NCBI GenBank assembly: GCA_937974175.1
Contig: CALJIG010000056.1
Span: forward strand, 1 to 64,000
From: an uncultured Ignavibacteria bacterium
GTDB lineage: Bacteria; Bacteroidota; Ignavibacteria; Tepidaquicellales; Tepidaquicellaceae
DNA length: 64,000 bases
Direction of reading: 5' to 3'
Shown here: piece by piece, positions 16,785-26,257 of the stretch
Position numbering within the stretch: position 1 is the first letter of the stretch
How the letters are laid out: the number at the start of each line of letters is the position of its first letter
The notes under the pieces: generated by a model
What the model saw: only the letters and a program-made list of their open reading frames with translations
Told to the model about the DNA's origin: nothing
The model's database searches: none
Position numbers and translations under genes: made by a program

Positions 16785-16912
16785 TGTGTTAGGTGATTGA
16801 CTTCGGTTCATGCGGAAAACCGGCAGCGAGTGCAGGTGTGGGAAGCCGCGAATATAAAGATTAACCCGCTGAGAGTGAACTAACCTCAGACTTCTCAACG
16901 GGTTTTTTATTT
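16785..16912 (+). ncRNA. Candidate small stable RNA with intrinsic terminator
   Basis: A GC-rich segment of about 80 bases lies in AT-rich surroundings with no ORF. It includes CGGAAAACCG and CGGTTCATGCGG...AAGCCGCG and is followed by a strong terminator: AACCCG-C-TGAGA pairs with TCTCA-A-CGGGTT, then TTTTTT (16862-16908). The CATGCGGAA...GGCAGC segment faintly recalls the apical loop of bacterial SRP 4.5S RNA. I cannot confirm a class. Confidence 0.45.
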
Positions 16913-16981
16913 GTAAAAAGTACTTTACTTATCAATTCACTTTCATTACATTTATCATAGCGAAAATCCTACAGCTATGGG

Positions 16982-17647
16982 ATAACTTTCCGACATATTT
17001 TTTTTACTTTTCTTTTTTGCTTTCTCACGCTTGAAGCGTACTCACAAGATAGCAAACCGAATCCCTTTGCCGAAAAAACAGCAACCGAAAAAATAAATTC
17101 TTTGCTAAGTGAAAAGATGAATGCTCAGCAAAAAATTTCTACAGGTAATCTTGAAAAAAGATTGGAGAGCAAGCCTGATGAGAGATATGAATTTATGAAA
17201 AGCGTTCAGATAAATTTATATAAAGCTCCCGCAGAAATAAAAGAGAATTACAAATTTGATCTGATACAAAGTGTGAACAGCAATGTAAAGTTCGGCGGGT
17301 TTTATAACGGAAGCGTTAATATACAATTCTCTCCTGCAATGTACATTAAGCCGTTTTCGTTTTTAAGCATATATGCAAATCATCAGAAAAATCTTTTTAT
17401 ACCGATGGAATGCATTACCGATAATGCAGTGCCTCTTGCTGTTGAAACTACAGGTATGGTATTAATAGAAAACATTGTAAAGATGTTTGCGCCGCCGGAT
17501 AAAGTTGTACGCGGAGTGGCTGAATTCGCTCTGAAGAACTGTGTATCATTTATAGTTTATTCAATCTTCAATTCATCGCAGGCTTCTCAGAGCAGCGGAG
17601 TTTATAAGCATGACTTTTATTATTTCTCTGCCGGCATTACGTTTTAA
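16982..17647 (+). CDS. Secreted protein of unknown function with no standard start codon
   Basis: An ATG start only at 17117 would lose the signal peptide. The same frame is open back to 16961 and encodes ITFRHIFFTFLFCFLTLEAYSQDS, a clear Sec signal ending at AYSQ. No ATG, GTG or TTG precedes it; ATA 16982 or ATT 16997 are the only plausible starts. The mature part (about 200 residues) contains a beta-rich region with hydrophobic C-terminal helices and ends YYFSAGITF, with an aromatic last residue as in outer-membrane beta proteins. Function unknown. Confidence 0.55.
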   Translation: MTFRHIFFTFLFCFLTLEAYSQDSKPNPFAEKTATEKINSLLSEKMNAQQKISTGNLEKRLESKPDERYEFMKSVQINLYKAPAEIKENYKFDLIQSVNSNVKFGGFYNGSVNIQFSPAMYIKPFSFLSIYANHQKNLFIPMECITDNAVPLAVETTGMVLIENIVKMFAPPDKVVRGVAEFALKNCVSFIVYSIFNSSQASQSSGVYKHDFYYFSAGITF

Positions 17648-17705
17648 TTAAATTTACCGCAGGGGAATTTATAAGTGCAAAAGAAATGTTATAGATAAAG
17701 TAATG

Positions 17706-17756
17706 ATGAAATAGTCGAATGAAATAGTCGAATGAAATAGTCGAATGAGACAGTCA
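17706..17756. repeat. 13-bp tandem repeat, nearly four copies
   Basis: Three exact copies of ATGAAATAGTCGA followed by a diverged fourth. Non-coding. Confidence 0.85.
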
Positions 17757-17868
17757 ATGATGCGCAACGGCGAATGCGCATAAAACTTTCTTCATGATTT
17801 AAAATACCCATTAGGTATTAATTGAGGTATTGATAATACGATGGGAATGACGGCTATGAATAAAACTG

Positions 17869-17910
17869 AAAAACCTGATTATCTGAAATATGGATTCTCA
17901 GGTTTTTTTT
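17869..17910 (+). terminator. Rho-independent terminator
   Basis: AAAACCTGA and TCAGGTTTT flank a loop of about 19 bases and are followed by a T-run. It is some 220 bases after the secreted-protein gene. Confidence 0.75.
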
Positions 17911-17938
17911 ATGCGTATAAACTAATGGTTTTACTTAC

Positions 17939-18078
17939 CCCTCCATACTAAGGAGGCTATATACTTAACAGCACCATAATGATTCTCCCCTAGAGGGGAG
18001 TCCCGACGAAGTCGGGGAGGGGTGTTTGAATGAACACCCACCGTCTCGCCTTTGGCTCGACACCTCCCTCAAGGGAGG
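17939..18078. repeat. Degraded family A and related hairpins
   Basis: CCCCTCCATACTAAGGAGG, then CTCCCCTAGAGGGGAG followed by a CCCGACGAAGTCGGG hairpin and GGGGTG, then CTCCCTCAAGGGAG. The arrangement resembles the CCCGACTTCGTCGG hairpin at 45329-45383. Confidence 0.55.
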
Positions 18079-18171
18079 AATTAGTCCGTGGGTCTATCAA
18101 GTATATAATTACTTTACAAAGGTGAGGGAAGACCTATAATTTTTATTATTTAGTGAGAACAATTTCCCCCT

Positions 18172-18873
18172 TTAAAACGGATTCGTAGCCCATACAGAGA
18201 CTTCGGGAATAAATCCTTTATTCTCCATCTCAAGTACAGATTTAATTGTATATGCAATTTCCATTGAGGATAGTTTCTTCCTCTCCTCTTTTCTTTCCAG
18301 ACGCGATTCATTATTGAATGCAGTTGTAACTTCGCTCGGATTTATCAGGCATACTCTTACATTGAATTTTCTCAGCTCAGCCTGCCAGCATTGAGTCATT
18401 CCGCGCAGAGCAAACTTCGATGCCACGTAAATTGTGCCGCCTTCAAATCCTTTAGTGCCTGCCGTTGAAGCAATGTTAATTATATTGCCGGAGTTCTGCT
18501 TCATAAATGTTTTTGAAATTTCTTTTGTAAGCAATGCCAGCCCGATTACGTTAGTTGCAAATACACTACTGAAGTCTTCTAATTCGACTTTCTCTAATCT
18601 TTTAAAGACACCAATGCCGGCATTATTTATCAGTACATCAATGCCGCCTAGTTTCTCCACTATTTCTTCAGATTTACTTTCGATGGAGTTGTAATCAGAA
18701 ATATCAAAGAGCACCGGTTCAGCGCCTGTATATTTTGCTGCTTCTTCCAGTCTTTCTTTGTCTCTGCCGGTAATAATAACTTTTGCTCCGCTATCAGTAA
18801 GGAGCTTTGCTGTTTCTTTTCCTATTCCCAGGCTGCCGCCTGTAATAAGGATTTTTGACTTTTCGAGTTTCAT
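18172..18873 (-). CDS. Short-chain dehydrogenase/reductase
   Basis: Start chosen at 18873 (MKLEKSKILITGG) because the 19 residues read from 18930 are not SDR-like. Motifs: TGGSLGIGK (cofactor), NNAG, and IYVASKFALRG (Tyr-x3-Lys). 233 residues, cytoplasmic. The closest named relatives are general NAD(P)-dependent oxidoreductases of the ketoreductase type; the substrate is unknown. Monocistronic. Confidence 0.9.
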   Translation of the reverse strand: MKLEKSKILITGGSLGIGKETAKLLTDSGAKVIITGRDKERLEEAAKYTGAEPVLFDISDYNSIESKSEEIVEKLGGIDVLINNAGIGVFKRLEKVELEDFSSVFATNVIGLALLTKEISKTFMKQNSGNIINIASTAGTKGFEGGTIYVASKFALRGMTQCWQAELRKFNVRVCLINPSEVTTAFNNESRLERKEERKKLSSMEIAYTIKSVLEMENKGFIPEVSVWATNPF

Positions 18874-19009
18874 TGTAAATTGGGATATTTTAAAAACTGT
18901 GTGTGTAAAATAGCAGGGGTTTATATTCAAATGTATAGGAAGATTATAAATATAACAATGGAGATTAAATGGAGAATGAAAGTAAGATAGGCATATAGAT
19001 AAATAAAAA

Positions 19010-19052
19010 AAAAATCAATCACACCCTTCCTTTAAAATAGGAAGGGTGCGAT
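19010..19052 (-). terminator. Terminator after the T9SS protein at 19065
   Basis: On the minus strand GCACCCTTCC-loop-GGAAGGGTGTGA is followed by TTGATTTTTTTTT. Confidence 0.85.
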
Positions 19053-19064
19053 ATAAAAATTTAT

Positions 19065-20318
19065 TTATTTCACAAGAATCATTTTTTTAGTCTCTTTGAA
19101 TTCTCCTGATGTAAGTGTATAGAAATAGATTCCGCTTGTCAGATTCGCATTTCCGAAATCAACTGAGTATGTTCCTGCCTGTAAGTTCTGATTTACGAGC
19201 GTCTCAACTTCCATTCCATTGGTATTATAAACTCTCAATATTGTGTTTGAAGATTTTGGAATGCTAAAGTTAATCTTTGTAGTCGGGTTAAATGGGTTTG
19301 GATAATTTTGATTAAGTAAAAAAGCAGCAGGAACTGTACTAGATACTTGTTTCACATTTGATGTTACTGTTGATAAACTTCTTTGCCATACGGAATTATT
19401 AAGGGTGCCGGCAAAAATAGAGTTATTTTTTATCGTTAATGCGTAGATGTATGTTTGAGTTGTCCCTACTGTAAATCCTTCGTTTTTTTGAGTCCAGCTT
19501 AAGCCGTTATTAGATGAGTGATAAAAACCCGATACATATACACCTGCAAAAATATTTGACCCAATTGAAGCAAGCGCGTTTACAGAATTTCCTCCTATAG
19601 ATGTAGTTTGGCTCCAGGTTGCTCCATTATCGGTAGAAAGATATACTCCACCTTCTTGTGTGCCGGCAAATATATTGGAACCGCTTACAGTAAATGAGGT
19701 AACTACTCTATTGCTTAGAGAGGATAGAGTCCAATTAGCGCCATTGTTAGTGGAGATGTAAACTCCATTACTTGTACTTGCTCCCGTATTACTTACGCCG
19801 GCAAAAATTCTTGTTCCCATGGTTTTGATAGCGAGTACACCTCCTGTAGTAAGTGAAGTTGTAACCCAGTTTGCACCGTTATTTGAGGAGAGTATTATGC
19901 CGCTGCTGGCATAGGTACCGGCAATAGTAAAACCATCTTTGCATGCAATTGAAAAAATTCTGTAACCGGCGGCAGTTTTAGTCCAGTTTGTACCGTTGTT
20001 AGATGAAACATAAACTCCTCCTGTTCCCCCAATATCTTCTGCTCCCGCAAAAATTGTACTTCCGTTAGAAGCTAATGCATTAATCTGGGTTGCGTTAACA
20101 GAAGTTACAGACCAGTTAGCTCCGTTATTAGTAGAGATATATAAACCGGCTTCATAAGTTCCGGCAAAAAAATTGCTTCCGAGTGAATCAAATGATATTA
20201 CGGTTTTGTTGTTTCCCATACCATTAGATGTTTGTGACCATTGGGAGTTTGCATTACTGAAGATAGATGCAATGATTACGATAGAAAGTAAAACAACTTT
20301 TGATAACAATTTTTTCAT
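19065..20318 (-). CDS. T9SS-secreted BNR/sialidase-like repeat protein
   Basis: 417 residues with a signal peptide (KVVLLSIVIIASIFSNANSQ). There are seven or eight repeats of about 40 residues with the pattern SNNGANW...ALA..GS-IFAGT, which build a beta-propeller. A type A sorting domain follows (LLNQNYPNPFNPTTKINF to FKETKKMILVK). It is probably a surface or released adhesin-like protein. It heads a row of three secreted proteins on this strand (19065-22046). Confidence 0.87.
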   Translation of the reverse strand: MKKLLSKVVLLSIVIIASIFSNANSQWSQTSNGMGNNKTVISFDSLGSNFFAGTYEAGLYISTNNGANWSVTSVNATQINALASNGSTIFAGAEDIGGTGGVYVSSNNGTNWTKTAAGYRIFSIACKDGFTIAGTYASSGIILSSNNGANWVTTSLTTGGVLAIKTMGTRIFAGVSNTGASTSNGVYISTNNGANWTLSSLSNRVVTSFTVSGSNIFAGTQEGGVYLSTDNGATWSQTTSIGGNSVNALASIGSNIFAGVYVSGFYHSSNNGLSWTQKNEGFTVGTTQTYIYALTIKNNSIFAGTLNNSVWQRSLSTVTSNVKQVSSTVPAAFLLNQNYPNPFNPTTKINFSIPKSSNTILRVYNTNGMEVETLVNQNLQAGTYSVDFGNANLTSGIYFYTLTSGEFKETKKMILVK

Positions 20319-20351
20319 TATTTTTTTTATTAAGTTAATTTTTAGTTAAAA

Positions 20352-21491
20352 TTATTTTGAAACTTCCAGAGCAGCGTGTTTTAAATCGCTTAGTTCATTA
20401 ACAATCTTCTCAAGTTTTACAAGTTTCTCGTTTATAGTTTTTAAGGACTGCATTTCCAATGTTAGCTTCTCATTTGCGGATTTCAACTCATCGTTCTCTG
20501 ATTTTAATTCTTGAATAGCTTTTACTATCGGTGCAAATAAATCGTTATATCTAAACTCATAGTTACCGTTATCATCAATGGTTATCATACCGGTATTTTC
20601 AACTCCGGATTCTTTCAGAACATCATCAAGCTCCTGAGCTATAAATCCGTATTCAACTTTTTTATAAATATCATTTTTTCGAATATATGATACGGGGTTA
20701 AGTTTTGTTATGAACCCTAATCCCAAATTAGATTTAGTGATATTGTCTTTCCATTTTCTATCGCTTGTTATGGTCCAAGCTACCTGAACGCCGGCATAAT
20801 TTACAAAAGTGTTGCCAATTCTTACTTGATTATCACCACTCGAATTTGGAACGCTGGCGTTATATCCCAGGGCTGTATTATTGTTTCCAGTTGTGGCGTA
20901 CAAGGTATTGTATCCCACAGCAGTATTGTTATTTCCGACTGAATTTGAAAATAATGTGCTATGTCCAAGGCAAGTATTATTTGAACCACTATAGTTGGTA
21001 TACAAGGCATTTACTCCTATTGCTGTGTTAATTTTACCGGTATTGTTGGCATACAAAGATTGGTATCCAACTGCCGTGTTTTCAAATCCTGATATAGTAA
21101 AGGATAGTGTATTTGCGCCAACACCGGTATTATAATTACCGCTTTGCAAATTAGTCAAATTATTTGACCCAATTCCGGTATTCCCAGCCGCTGTCGTTTG
21201 GGAGAAACTGCCTGAACGTAATCCCACAAAGGTATTGTCTGTGCCATAATTGTGAATAAAACGAATATTACCTTCCTTGAAAATATTGCCTATAGTTGGA
21301 CTAGTTGAGTTCTGCAATCTTAAATTTGTATTAATTGTTAAATATCCTGAATTCTGATCAACAGTTAAGAAGGTAGAGTTTGTATCTCTGATAATAAACT
21401 GCCCATTTAAACCTAACTTACCGTTGATGTTTTGGCTAAACAATTCAAGCGGGACGAGCATTATTGCTATTAAAATTATAATTGACTTCAT
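20352..21491 (-). CDS. S74 self-cleaving protein with trimeric head-like repeats
   Basis: 379 residues, signal peptide (IIILIAIMLVPLELFSQ). Residues 90-215 hold about nine repeats of NTAVGYxxLxxNxxGxNN, like YadA-type heads or phage fibre repeats. Residues 240-340 form a peptidase S74 intramolecular chaperone: TSDRKWKDN gives the S243/K248 dyad, then YGFIAQEL and a coiled coil at the C-terminus. The family trimerises and then cuts off the chaperone. The protein has no T9SS sorting domain, unlike both neighbours. No phage genes are near, so this is a host surface-protein use of S74. Confidence 0.82.
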   Translation of the reverse strand: MKSIIILIAIMLVPLELFSQNINGKLGLNGQFIIRDTNSTFLTVDQNSGYLTINTNLRLQNSTSPTIGNIFKEGNIRFIHNYGTDNTFVGLRSGSFSQTTAAGNTGIGSNNLTNLQSGNYNTGVGANTLSFTISGFENTAVGYQSLYANNTGKINTAIGVNALYTNYSGSNNTCLGHSTLFSNSVGNNNTAVGYNTLYATTGNNNTALGYNASVPNSSGDNQVRIGNTFVNYAGVQVAWTITSDRKWKDNITKSNLGLGFITKLNPVSYIRKNDIYKKVEYGFIAQELDDVLKESGVENTGMITIDDNGNYEFRYNDLFAPIVKAIQELKSENDELKSANEKLTLEMQSLKTINEKLVKLEKIVNELSDLKHAALEVSK

Positions 21492-21527
21492 TTTATGTTA
21501 CCTTTTTATCTTTAGAAGTTAGTTTGA

Positions 21528-22046
21528 TTATTTGATTAAGGACATTTTCATAGTTTTGATAAATCCCGATTCTTTATTTGATAATCCACGAGCTTCAATT
21601 TTGTAATAATATATACCTGATGATAGCCCGCTTCCATCAAAAGAAGCGCTGTAAAATCCTTGTTCGAATTCTCCGTCAAAAATATTTGCAGCTTCTCTTC
21701 CGAGCTGGTCATAAATTTTTATTTGCACATAACTTTTTTCAGGGAGTTGAAACTTGATAAATGTTGACGGGTTGAAAGGATTAGGGTAGTTTTGAAATAA
21801 CTCAAATCTATCAGGAGTTATGGTTGACGAAATGTTTTGTACGCCGACATTGCCATAACAAAGAGTCCCATTTCCATAAATATTGTTTATGCCTATGATA
21901 TTGTTAGCGCATAAATCAGCTCCTAAAGTTATATTTATAGAAGTTCCTTGCTGCAATGTAAGTGTACTTTGCGATGAAACAGGGTTGATTAACGCGAAAA
22001 AAAATGTCAGAAAAACTAAAAAAAAAACTAGTTTAGATTGCTTCAT
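21528..22046 (-). CDS. Short T9SS-sorted secreted protein
   Basis: 172 residues: signal peptide (LVFFLVFLTFFFALINPVSSQ), a short mature region of about 60 residues (TLTLQQGTSINITLGADLC), and a full type A sorting domain (NYPNPFNPSTFIKF ... GFIKTMKMSLIK). The cargo portion is very small. It may be a structural surface protein that works with the adjacent S74 fibre. The start is separated from the divergent 22230 gene by about 180 bases. Confidence 0.82.
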   Translation of the reverse strand: MKQSKLVFFLVFLTFFFALINPVSSQSTLTLQQGTSINITLGADLCANNIIGINNIYGNGTLCYGNVGVQNISSTITPDRFELFQNYPNPFNPSTFIKFQLPEKSYVQIKIYDQLGREAANIFDGEFEQGFYSASFDGSGLSSGIYYYKIEARGLSNKESGFIKTMKMSLIK

Positions 22047-22229
22047 CTGTTAAAATTTAGTTAAATAATGGCGTACACCTAACGCATCAAAATAAAAATT
22101 ATAAGCCGGCAATTCAAAGAGAAATTTAGCAAATAGTCCACCCAAATATGCCAACATTTTGTGGAGGATAGGAATTAAGTTGCTAATTATTCATATTCTT
22201 CTAATATTCCCCCAGACAACTAGTTTTAT

Positions 22230-23699
22230 ATGGAAAATTTAAAATTAACTGAACTGCTCAGAACATTTGCTCCTAGCGAATTAAAGGAGTTTGAGCAGTT
22301 CTTAAAATCGCCTTATTTTGTAAAAGGAAGAAATTTATTAAGCTATTATAAGTTTTTAATTAAATACCATCCTGATTACAAAATTTCAAAAGAAACATTT
22401 GCAAAAAAGTTTTTTAAAGAAAAAAATTATAGTGAAGAGAAAAAATATAAACTTTTAAAAACTTATAACTGGGAATTGCTTAAGTTTGCTGAAGAATATA
22501 TCTCGGTTACAGTTTTCAGGCACAATAAGTTTAGTTTTAATGAAATTCTTTTGCATGATTTTATGAAGAGAAAATTAGGAAAGAGGGCTGAAGAAATTTA
22601 TAATTTTTTGGTTAATTATCAAAATACTCTTACAGGCGACCATTTTAAATATGTAAATTTTATATTTGCTATCAATGCCGGGATAACCGCAAAAAGATTA
22701 ACCGGCAAAGGAAATGAAACCTTCGATTTGTTCCGATTAGAAGCGGAGAATTTACTGCATTTTTTTCTACACCACTCAAAGTACTTGCTGGGATGCGTTA
22801 CTGTGCACAAAGGACAATACAATTCTGATAATCCTTCTGAGAATATTACAGGTTTTCTGAAAAATATTAATCTTGAAAAGTATATTGAAGAGTATGCCGG
22901 AGACGAAGAAAATAAAAAGATTCAGAAAATGGCAATTTATAATATTTTGATTTTACTCTATCCTGAAAAATTTGACAAATATTTTACTATAGTAAAACAA
23001 TTATTTGAGGAAAATATTACTCAATTCAGGAAAGAAGATTCACTCAATTATATTACGTTACTCCTGAATTTTCTTTCACGAAATTATGATAAAAGACACG
23101 GAAGAATGATGTTTGAAATTATTAACTTTGCTTTGGAAAACGGCGTATATTACGAATCAGTTCCCGAGGGAATTAATTTCATTGCTTTTAGCACTGCATT
23201 ATATACAGCTCTAAATCTCGGTGAAATAAAGTGGGCTGAAAATTATGTTGAAAATAATATTTTGCGTATAATCCCACAGTATCAAACAAATATGAAATTG
23301 TTTGCTATGGCAAGCATTGAGCATTATAAAGGAAATTATGAAATCTCATTAGAACACATCTCTTACTACAAAATGTTTGATGAAGTAATTAATTATAAGA
23401 TGCGAGAGCTTCAGATTAAAAACTATTATAAACTTACAGGCAAAAACCCTGAATATATGGAAACTCTTATTTCCGCGATTGATGCGTTCAAACATTATTT
23501 AAATGAAAGTAAAAAACTAACAGATAAGCGTTACAATACCGGAGTTAATTTTTTAGATGGCTTGAACTTATTAATTAATTATAATTATTCTGAATCGGAT
23601 AAAAAAAAATCTGATGCTGTTTTTAAAATGAAAACTTTTAATCCGACAACAAAAAATGAATGGGTCATGAACGAAATAAATAGTATTCTAAATAGGTGA
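22230..23699 (+). CDS. Conserved 490-residue alpha-helical protein (paralogue 2)
   Basis: 489 residues, full-length paralogue of the protein at 15128-16594: LKSPYF and YSEEKKYKLL correspond to LKSPYF and YSEKRIKNLY, and both end in an alpha-helical repeat region. No signal peptide or catalytic motif. It is Lys/Tyr/Asn-rich and more AT-rich than paralogue 1. Monocistronic, ending at a bidirectional terminator. Function unknown. Confidence 0.75.
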   Translation: MENLKLTELLRTFAPSELKEFEQFLKSPYFVKGRNLLSYYKFLIKYHPDYKISKETFAKKFFKEKNYSEEKKYKLLKTYNWELLKFAEEYISVTVFRHNKFSFNEILLHDFMKRKLGKRAEEIYNFLVNYQNTLTGDHFKYVNFIFAINAGITAKRLTGKGNETFDLFRLEAENLLHFFLHHSKYLLGCVTVHKGQYNSDNPSENITGFLKNINLEKYIEEYAGDEENKKIQKMAIYNILILLYPEKFDKYFTIVKQLFEENITQFRKEDSLNYITLLLNFLSRNYDKRHGRMMFEIINFALENGVYYESVPEGINFIAFSTALYTALNLGEIKWAENYVENNILRIIPQYQTNMKLFAMASIEHYKGNYEISLEHISYYKMFDEVINYKMRELQIKNYYKLTGKNPEYMETLISAIDAFKHYLNESKKLTDKRYNTGVNFLDGLNLLINYNYSESDKKKSDAVFKMKTFNPTTKNEWVMNEINSILNR

Positions 23700-23742
23700 T
23701 ATATTTATAAAAATTTCCTTTGTGAAAGGATTTAACACAAAC

Positions 23743-23776
23743 AAAAAAGGACGCAAATAAATCTGCGTCCTTTTAA
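23743..23776. terminator. Bidirectional terminator
   Basis: AAAAAAGGACGCA and TGCGTCCTTTT flank a short loop between convergent genes. Confidence 0.92.
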
Positions 23777-23803
23777 AAAAGAGTTTAATAATTAATTCTG
23801 AAT

Positions 23804-25633
23804 TTATTTTACAAGCATCATTTTCTTTGTTTCTTTGAAATCACCGGCTGAAAGTGTATAGAAATACAATCCGCTGGCAAGAGTAATTCCATTGAAAGAA
23901 ATTTCTTTTGTACCTGCGCCGATAAGTTCATTATTAATTAATGTTGCAACTTCTCTTCCGTCAACTCCATAAACTTTAAGAGTTACATTAGCAAGTTTCG
24001 GCAATGTAAATCTTATATTAGTTGTAGGGTTGAAAGGATTCGGATAGTTTTGCTGAAGCTGAAATTTATCTGCAACAGAACTTACCGGATTAATTCCGAT
24101 AGGTGCATCATAAGCTGCTCTCATAAATACAGGGTGCGCATTTGTACCGGGATTAGCTGAGTTAACATTTGAGCCCGGAACTGAATCACGCTGAACCATC
24201 ATATTGATATAATTAACATTACCTGCAATATCATTTGTTGGTGATAAAGACACGTATGACCAGTCCATTCTTGGTGATGAAGGTGTAATCATTGAAGGTC
24301 TTTTCCATGATGCGCCGCCGTTTCCTGAAGCTGTTAAGTAGATATCATTGTATGATGAAGAATCTATTCCGCCTAACATTTCATTCTGAACCATGAAAGC
24401 CATGAATAAATTTGTGCCGTCTGATGACTGACCTAATGATGGTCTGCAAACAGGGGCTTCAACATCGTTAGAGCCTAACATAGGAGCATAAGGAACATTG
24501 TTTGAGTCAACTATAATAATGCTTCTTGTCGGATCTGAACCCGGTAAAGATGTTGACCAGAATCTGATGTTGTTTGGTGCTCCGCCAAAATAATTTCCTG
24601 CATTTGTTTGCTTTACTGTTTCAAAGGCAACTTTAGGAACTGTACCCTGATAGAGAAGTGAAATTCCTCTTAATGCACCTAAAGAGTCAGTATTAAAATT
24701 TGCAGCGAAAATTTTTGTTGGCGCTGAAAATGTTGAACCGTTATCTGTTGATTCCATAAAGAATACGCCGCCGTATTCTGTCGGGAATCTTGCTTCGTCA
24801 ACTATATATGCAAGTCCGATTCTTCCGTCTGTTCCTCTTGCAAGTGAATATGTTTCAGCCTGACTTGAATTGATAAGTCTGTATCCGCTGAATGAACTTG
24901 AAAGCGTAGAGGTACCTACATTCACAAATGCTGAATCTTCTTCAGAAGATGAAGCAACAAAAACATATCTGTTTATTAAGGAAGCAGGCTGAGTCATAAT
25001 TGCTCTTGGCCATTGATATTTACTGACATCGCCGCCCGGATCAAGATTTGTAAATGAGCCTAACCCCGGAAACGCATCAATATAAAACTGAGCGCGTAAG
25101 TTTGTATTTGCGCCGACAGCTGTATGTAAACCGACAAAAGCCTGACCTGTGGCTGTACCGGTAATCATACCATAACCGGATCTTCCTTCTGCAGGAACAT
25201 TAGAAATAAATTCCCATGTAACGCCTCTATCTGAACTGAAGAAGTATTGCATAGTTCTATCTGACCAAGCTGTACCGGGATCTGATGAAAACATATAAAG
25301 AGCGTGAATGTTATTCTGGTTTACAGGGTCCTGCCATATTTGAACAGGAGTTGCATTCGTCTGTAAATCATAATAGTTACGTGAAGGTCCAAGCTCTAAA
25401 TATGTAACAGTGGTACCGTTATCAGTATATGGCTGCTGGCCTGCAGTAGGGTTTCCCGGAGTTATACGCGGATTACCATTAACATATACTCCTTTATAAG
25501 TATCGCCATTGCGTACTATTTTGCTTTCAATTCTTGAAAGCTCTTTTATCTGGTCTTTTGTATAGATTGAGTTGGCAAAAGATGCAACAGAAATGCTGAA
25601 TAAAAATATCAGTAGGAATAATTTTCTGAACAT
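23804..25633 (-). CDS. T9SS-secreted sialidase-fold (BNR) protein
   Basis: 609 residues with signal peptide (MFRKLFLLIFLFSISVASFA). Asp-box-like segments (SSDRGVTW, STDNGSTF, SGNGGASW) indicate a sialidase-type propeller, but I do not see the arginine triad, so enzymatic activity is unproven. The sorting domain is NYPNPFNPTTNIRF through FKETKKMMLVK. It is likely surface-exposed or released. Monocistronic between terminators. Confidence 0.85.
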   Translation of the reverse strand: MFRKLFLLIFLFSISVASFANSIYTKDQIKELSRIESKIVRNGDTYKGVYVNGNPRITPGNPTAGQQPYTDNGTTVTYLELGPSRNYYDLQTNATPVQIWQDPVNQNNIHALYMFSSDPGTAWSDRTMQYFFSSDRGVTWEFISNVPAEGRSGYGMITGTATGQAFVGLHTAVGANTNLRAQFYIDAFPGLGSFTNLDPGGDVSKYQWPRAIMTQPASLINRYVFVASSSEEDSAFVNVGTSTLSSSFSGYRLINSSQAETYSLARGTDGRIGLAYIVDEARFPTEYGGVFFMESTDNGSTFSAPTKIFAANFNTDSLGALRGISLLYQGTVPKVAFETVKQTNAGNYFGGAPNNIRFWSTSLPGSDPTRSIIIVDSNNVPYAPMLGSNDVEAPVCRPSLGQSSDGTNLFMAFMVQNEMLGGIDSSSYNDIYLTASGNGGASWKRPSMITPSSPRMDWSYVSLSPTNDIAGNVNYINMMVQRDSVPGSNVNSANPGTNAHPVFMRAAYDAPIGINPVSSVADKFQLQQNYPNPFNPTTNIRFTLPKLANVTLKVYGVDGREVATLINNELIGAGTKEISFNGITLASGLYFYTLSAGDFKETKKMMLVK

Positions 25634-26257
25634 TGAGTTTCTCCTTTTTCAGTATGTGTAGTTTTTAAAAGTTTTTTCGAAACTCTGGATAAATTATTAA
25701 GTGCCGGAGGGAAGACAAATCAAAATATATTATACAGATTCCGGAGAAGGAGTCAGTGGTTACTCTCTTTGAGTATAAATTACTGCATAAATATTCTGGG
25801 GTGAAAACGGGGTGTGAATAAAAAGCACTTATTAAAATGGAATACAGGTTCAATTGTCCGAAATTACATAAGCGCAGTTTATCTTAAAGAACGTATACTA
25901 GAGAACAAAAAAATTTCATAAAAGTTTACAAAAAATGAAAATTATTTTTTTAAAAAGTTATTTTTTAATGAGTTTAACCCGTCATTTTGCTAAAATAGAA
26001 TAAGCATACTATTATAAATTTACTCTTATGAATTACCTGTTAATAAGACTCAGAAAAGCCATTTTCCTTAAAATCTGCTGATAGTCTTTTTACTATTTCA
26101 AATACTTCTTTACTATCAGATTTCCTGAGGGTATTGTATTAAAAGCTTAATATTAAGCGTAAAATCACGATTTTCATTTGGCATGGTTAGTGCATTAAGG
26201 GAAGTATCATTGGTTATTTTACCGGTGATTAACAGTTAACCAAATTTTAAAAAAGCC
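25634..26257. other. AT-rich intergenic region
   Basis: About 620 bases without a convincing gene. A run of A/T-rich sequence and one 17-codon ORF near 26030 are present; I give it no coding value. Confidence 0.5.

Larger units (their letters stand above)
17648..18171. other. Gene-free repeat-rich region
   Basis: Holds a 13-bp tandem repeat (17706-17756), a terminator hairpin (17869-17910), a degraded family A hairpin (17939-17966) and GC-rich hairpins (17990-18080). No coding sequence seen. Confidence 0.6.

Noticed and set aside
20352..21491. Prophage tail fibre
   Set aside because: The S74 domain suggests phage, but no other phage gene occurs and the protein has its own Sec signal peptide.
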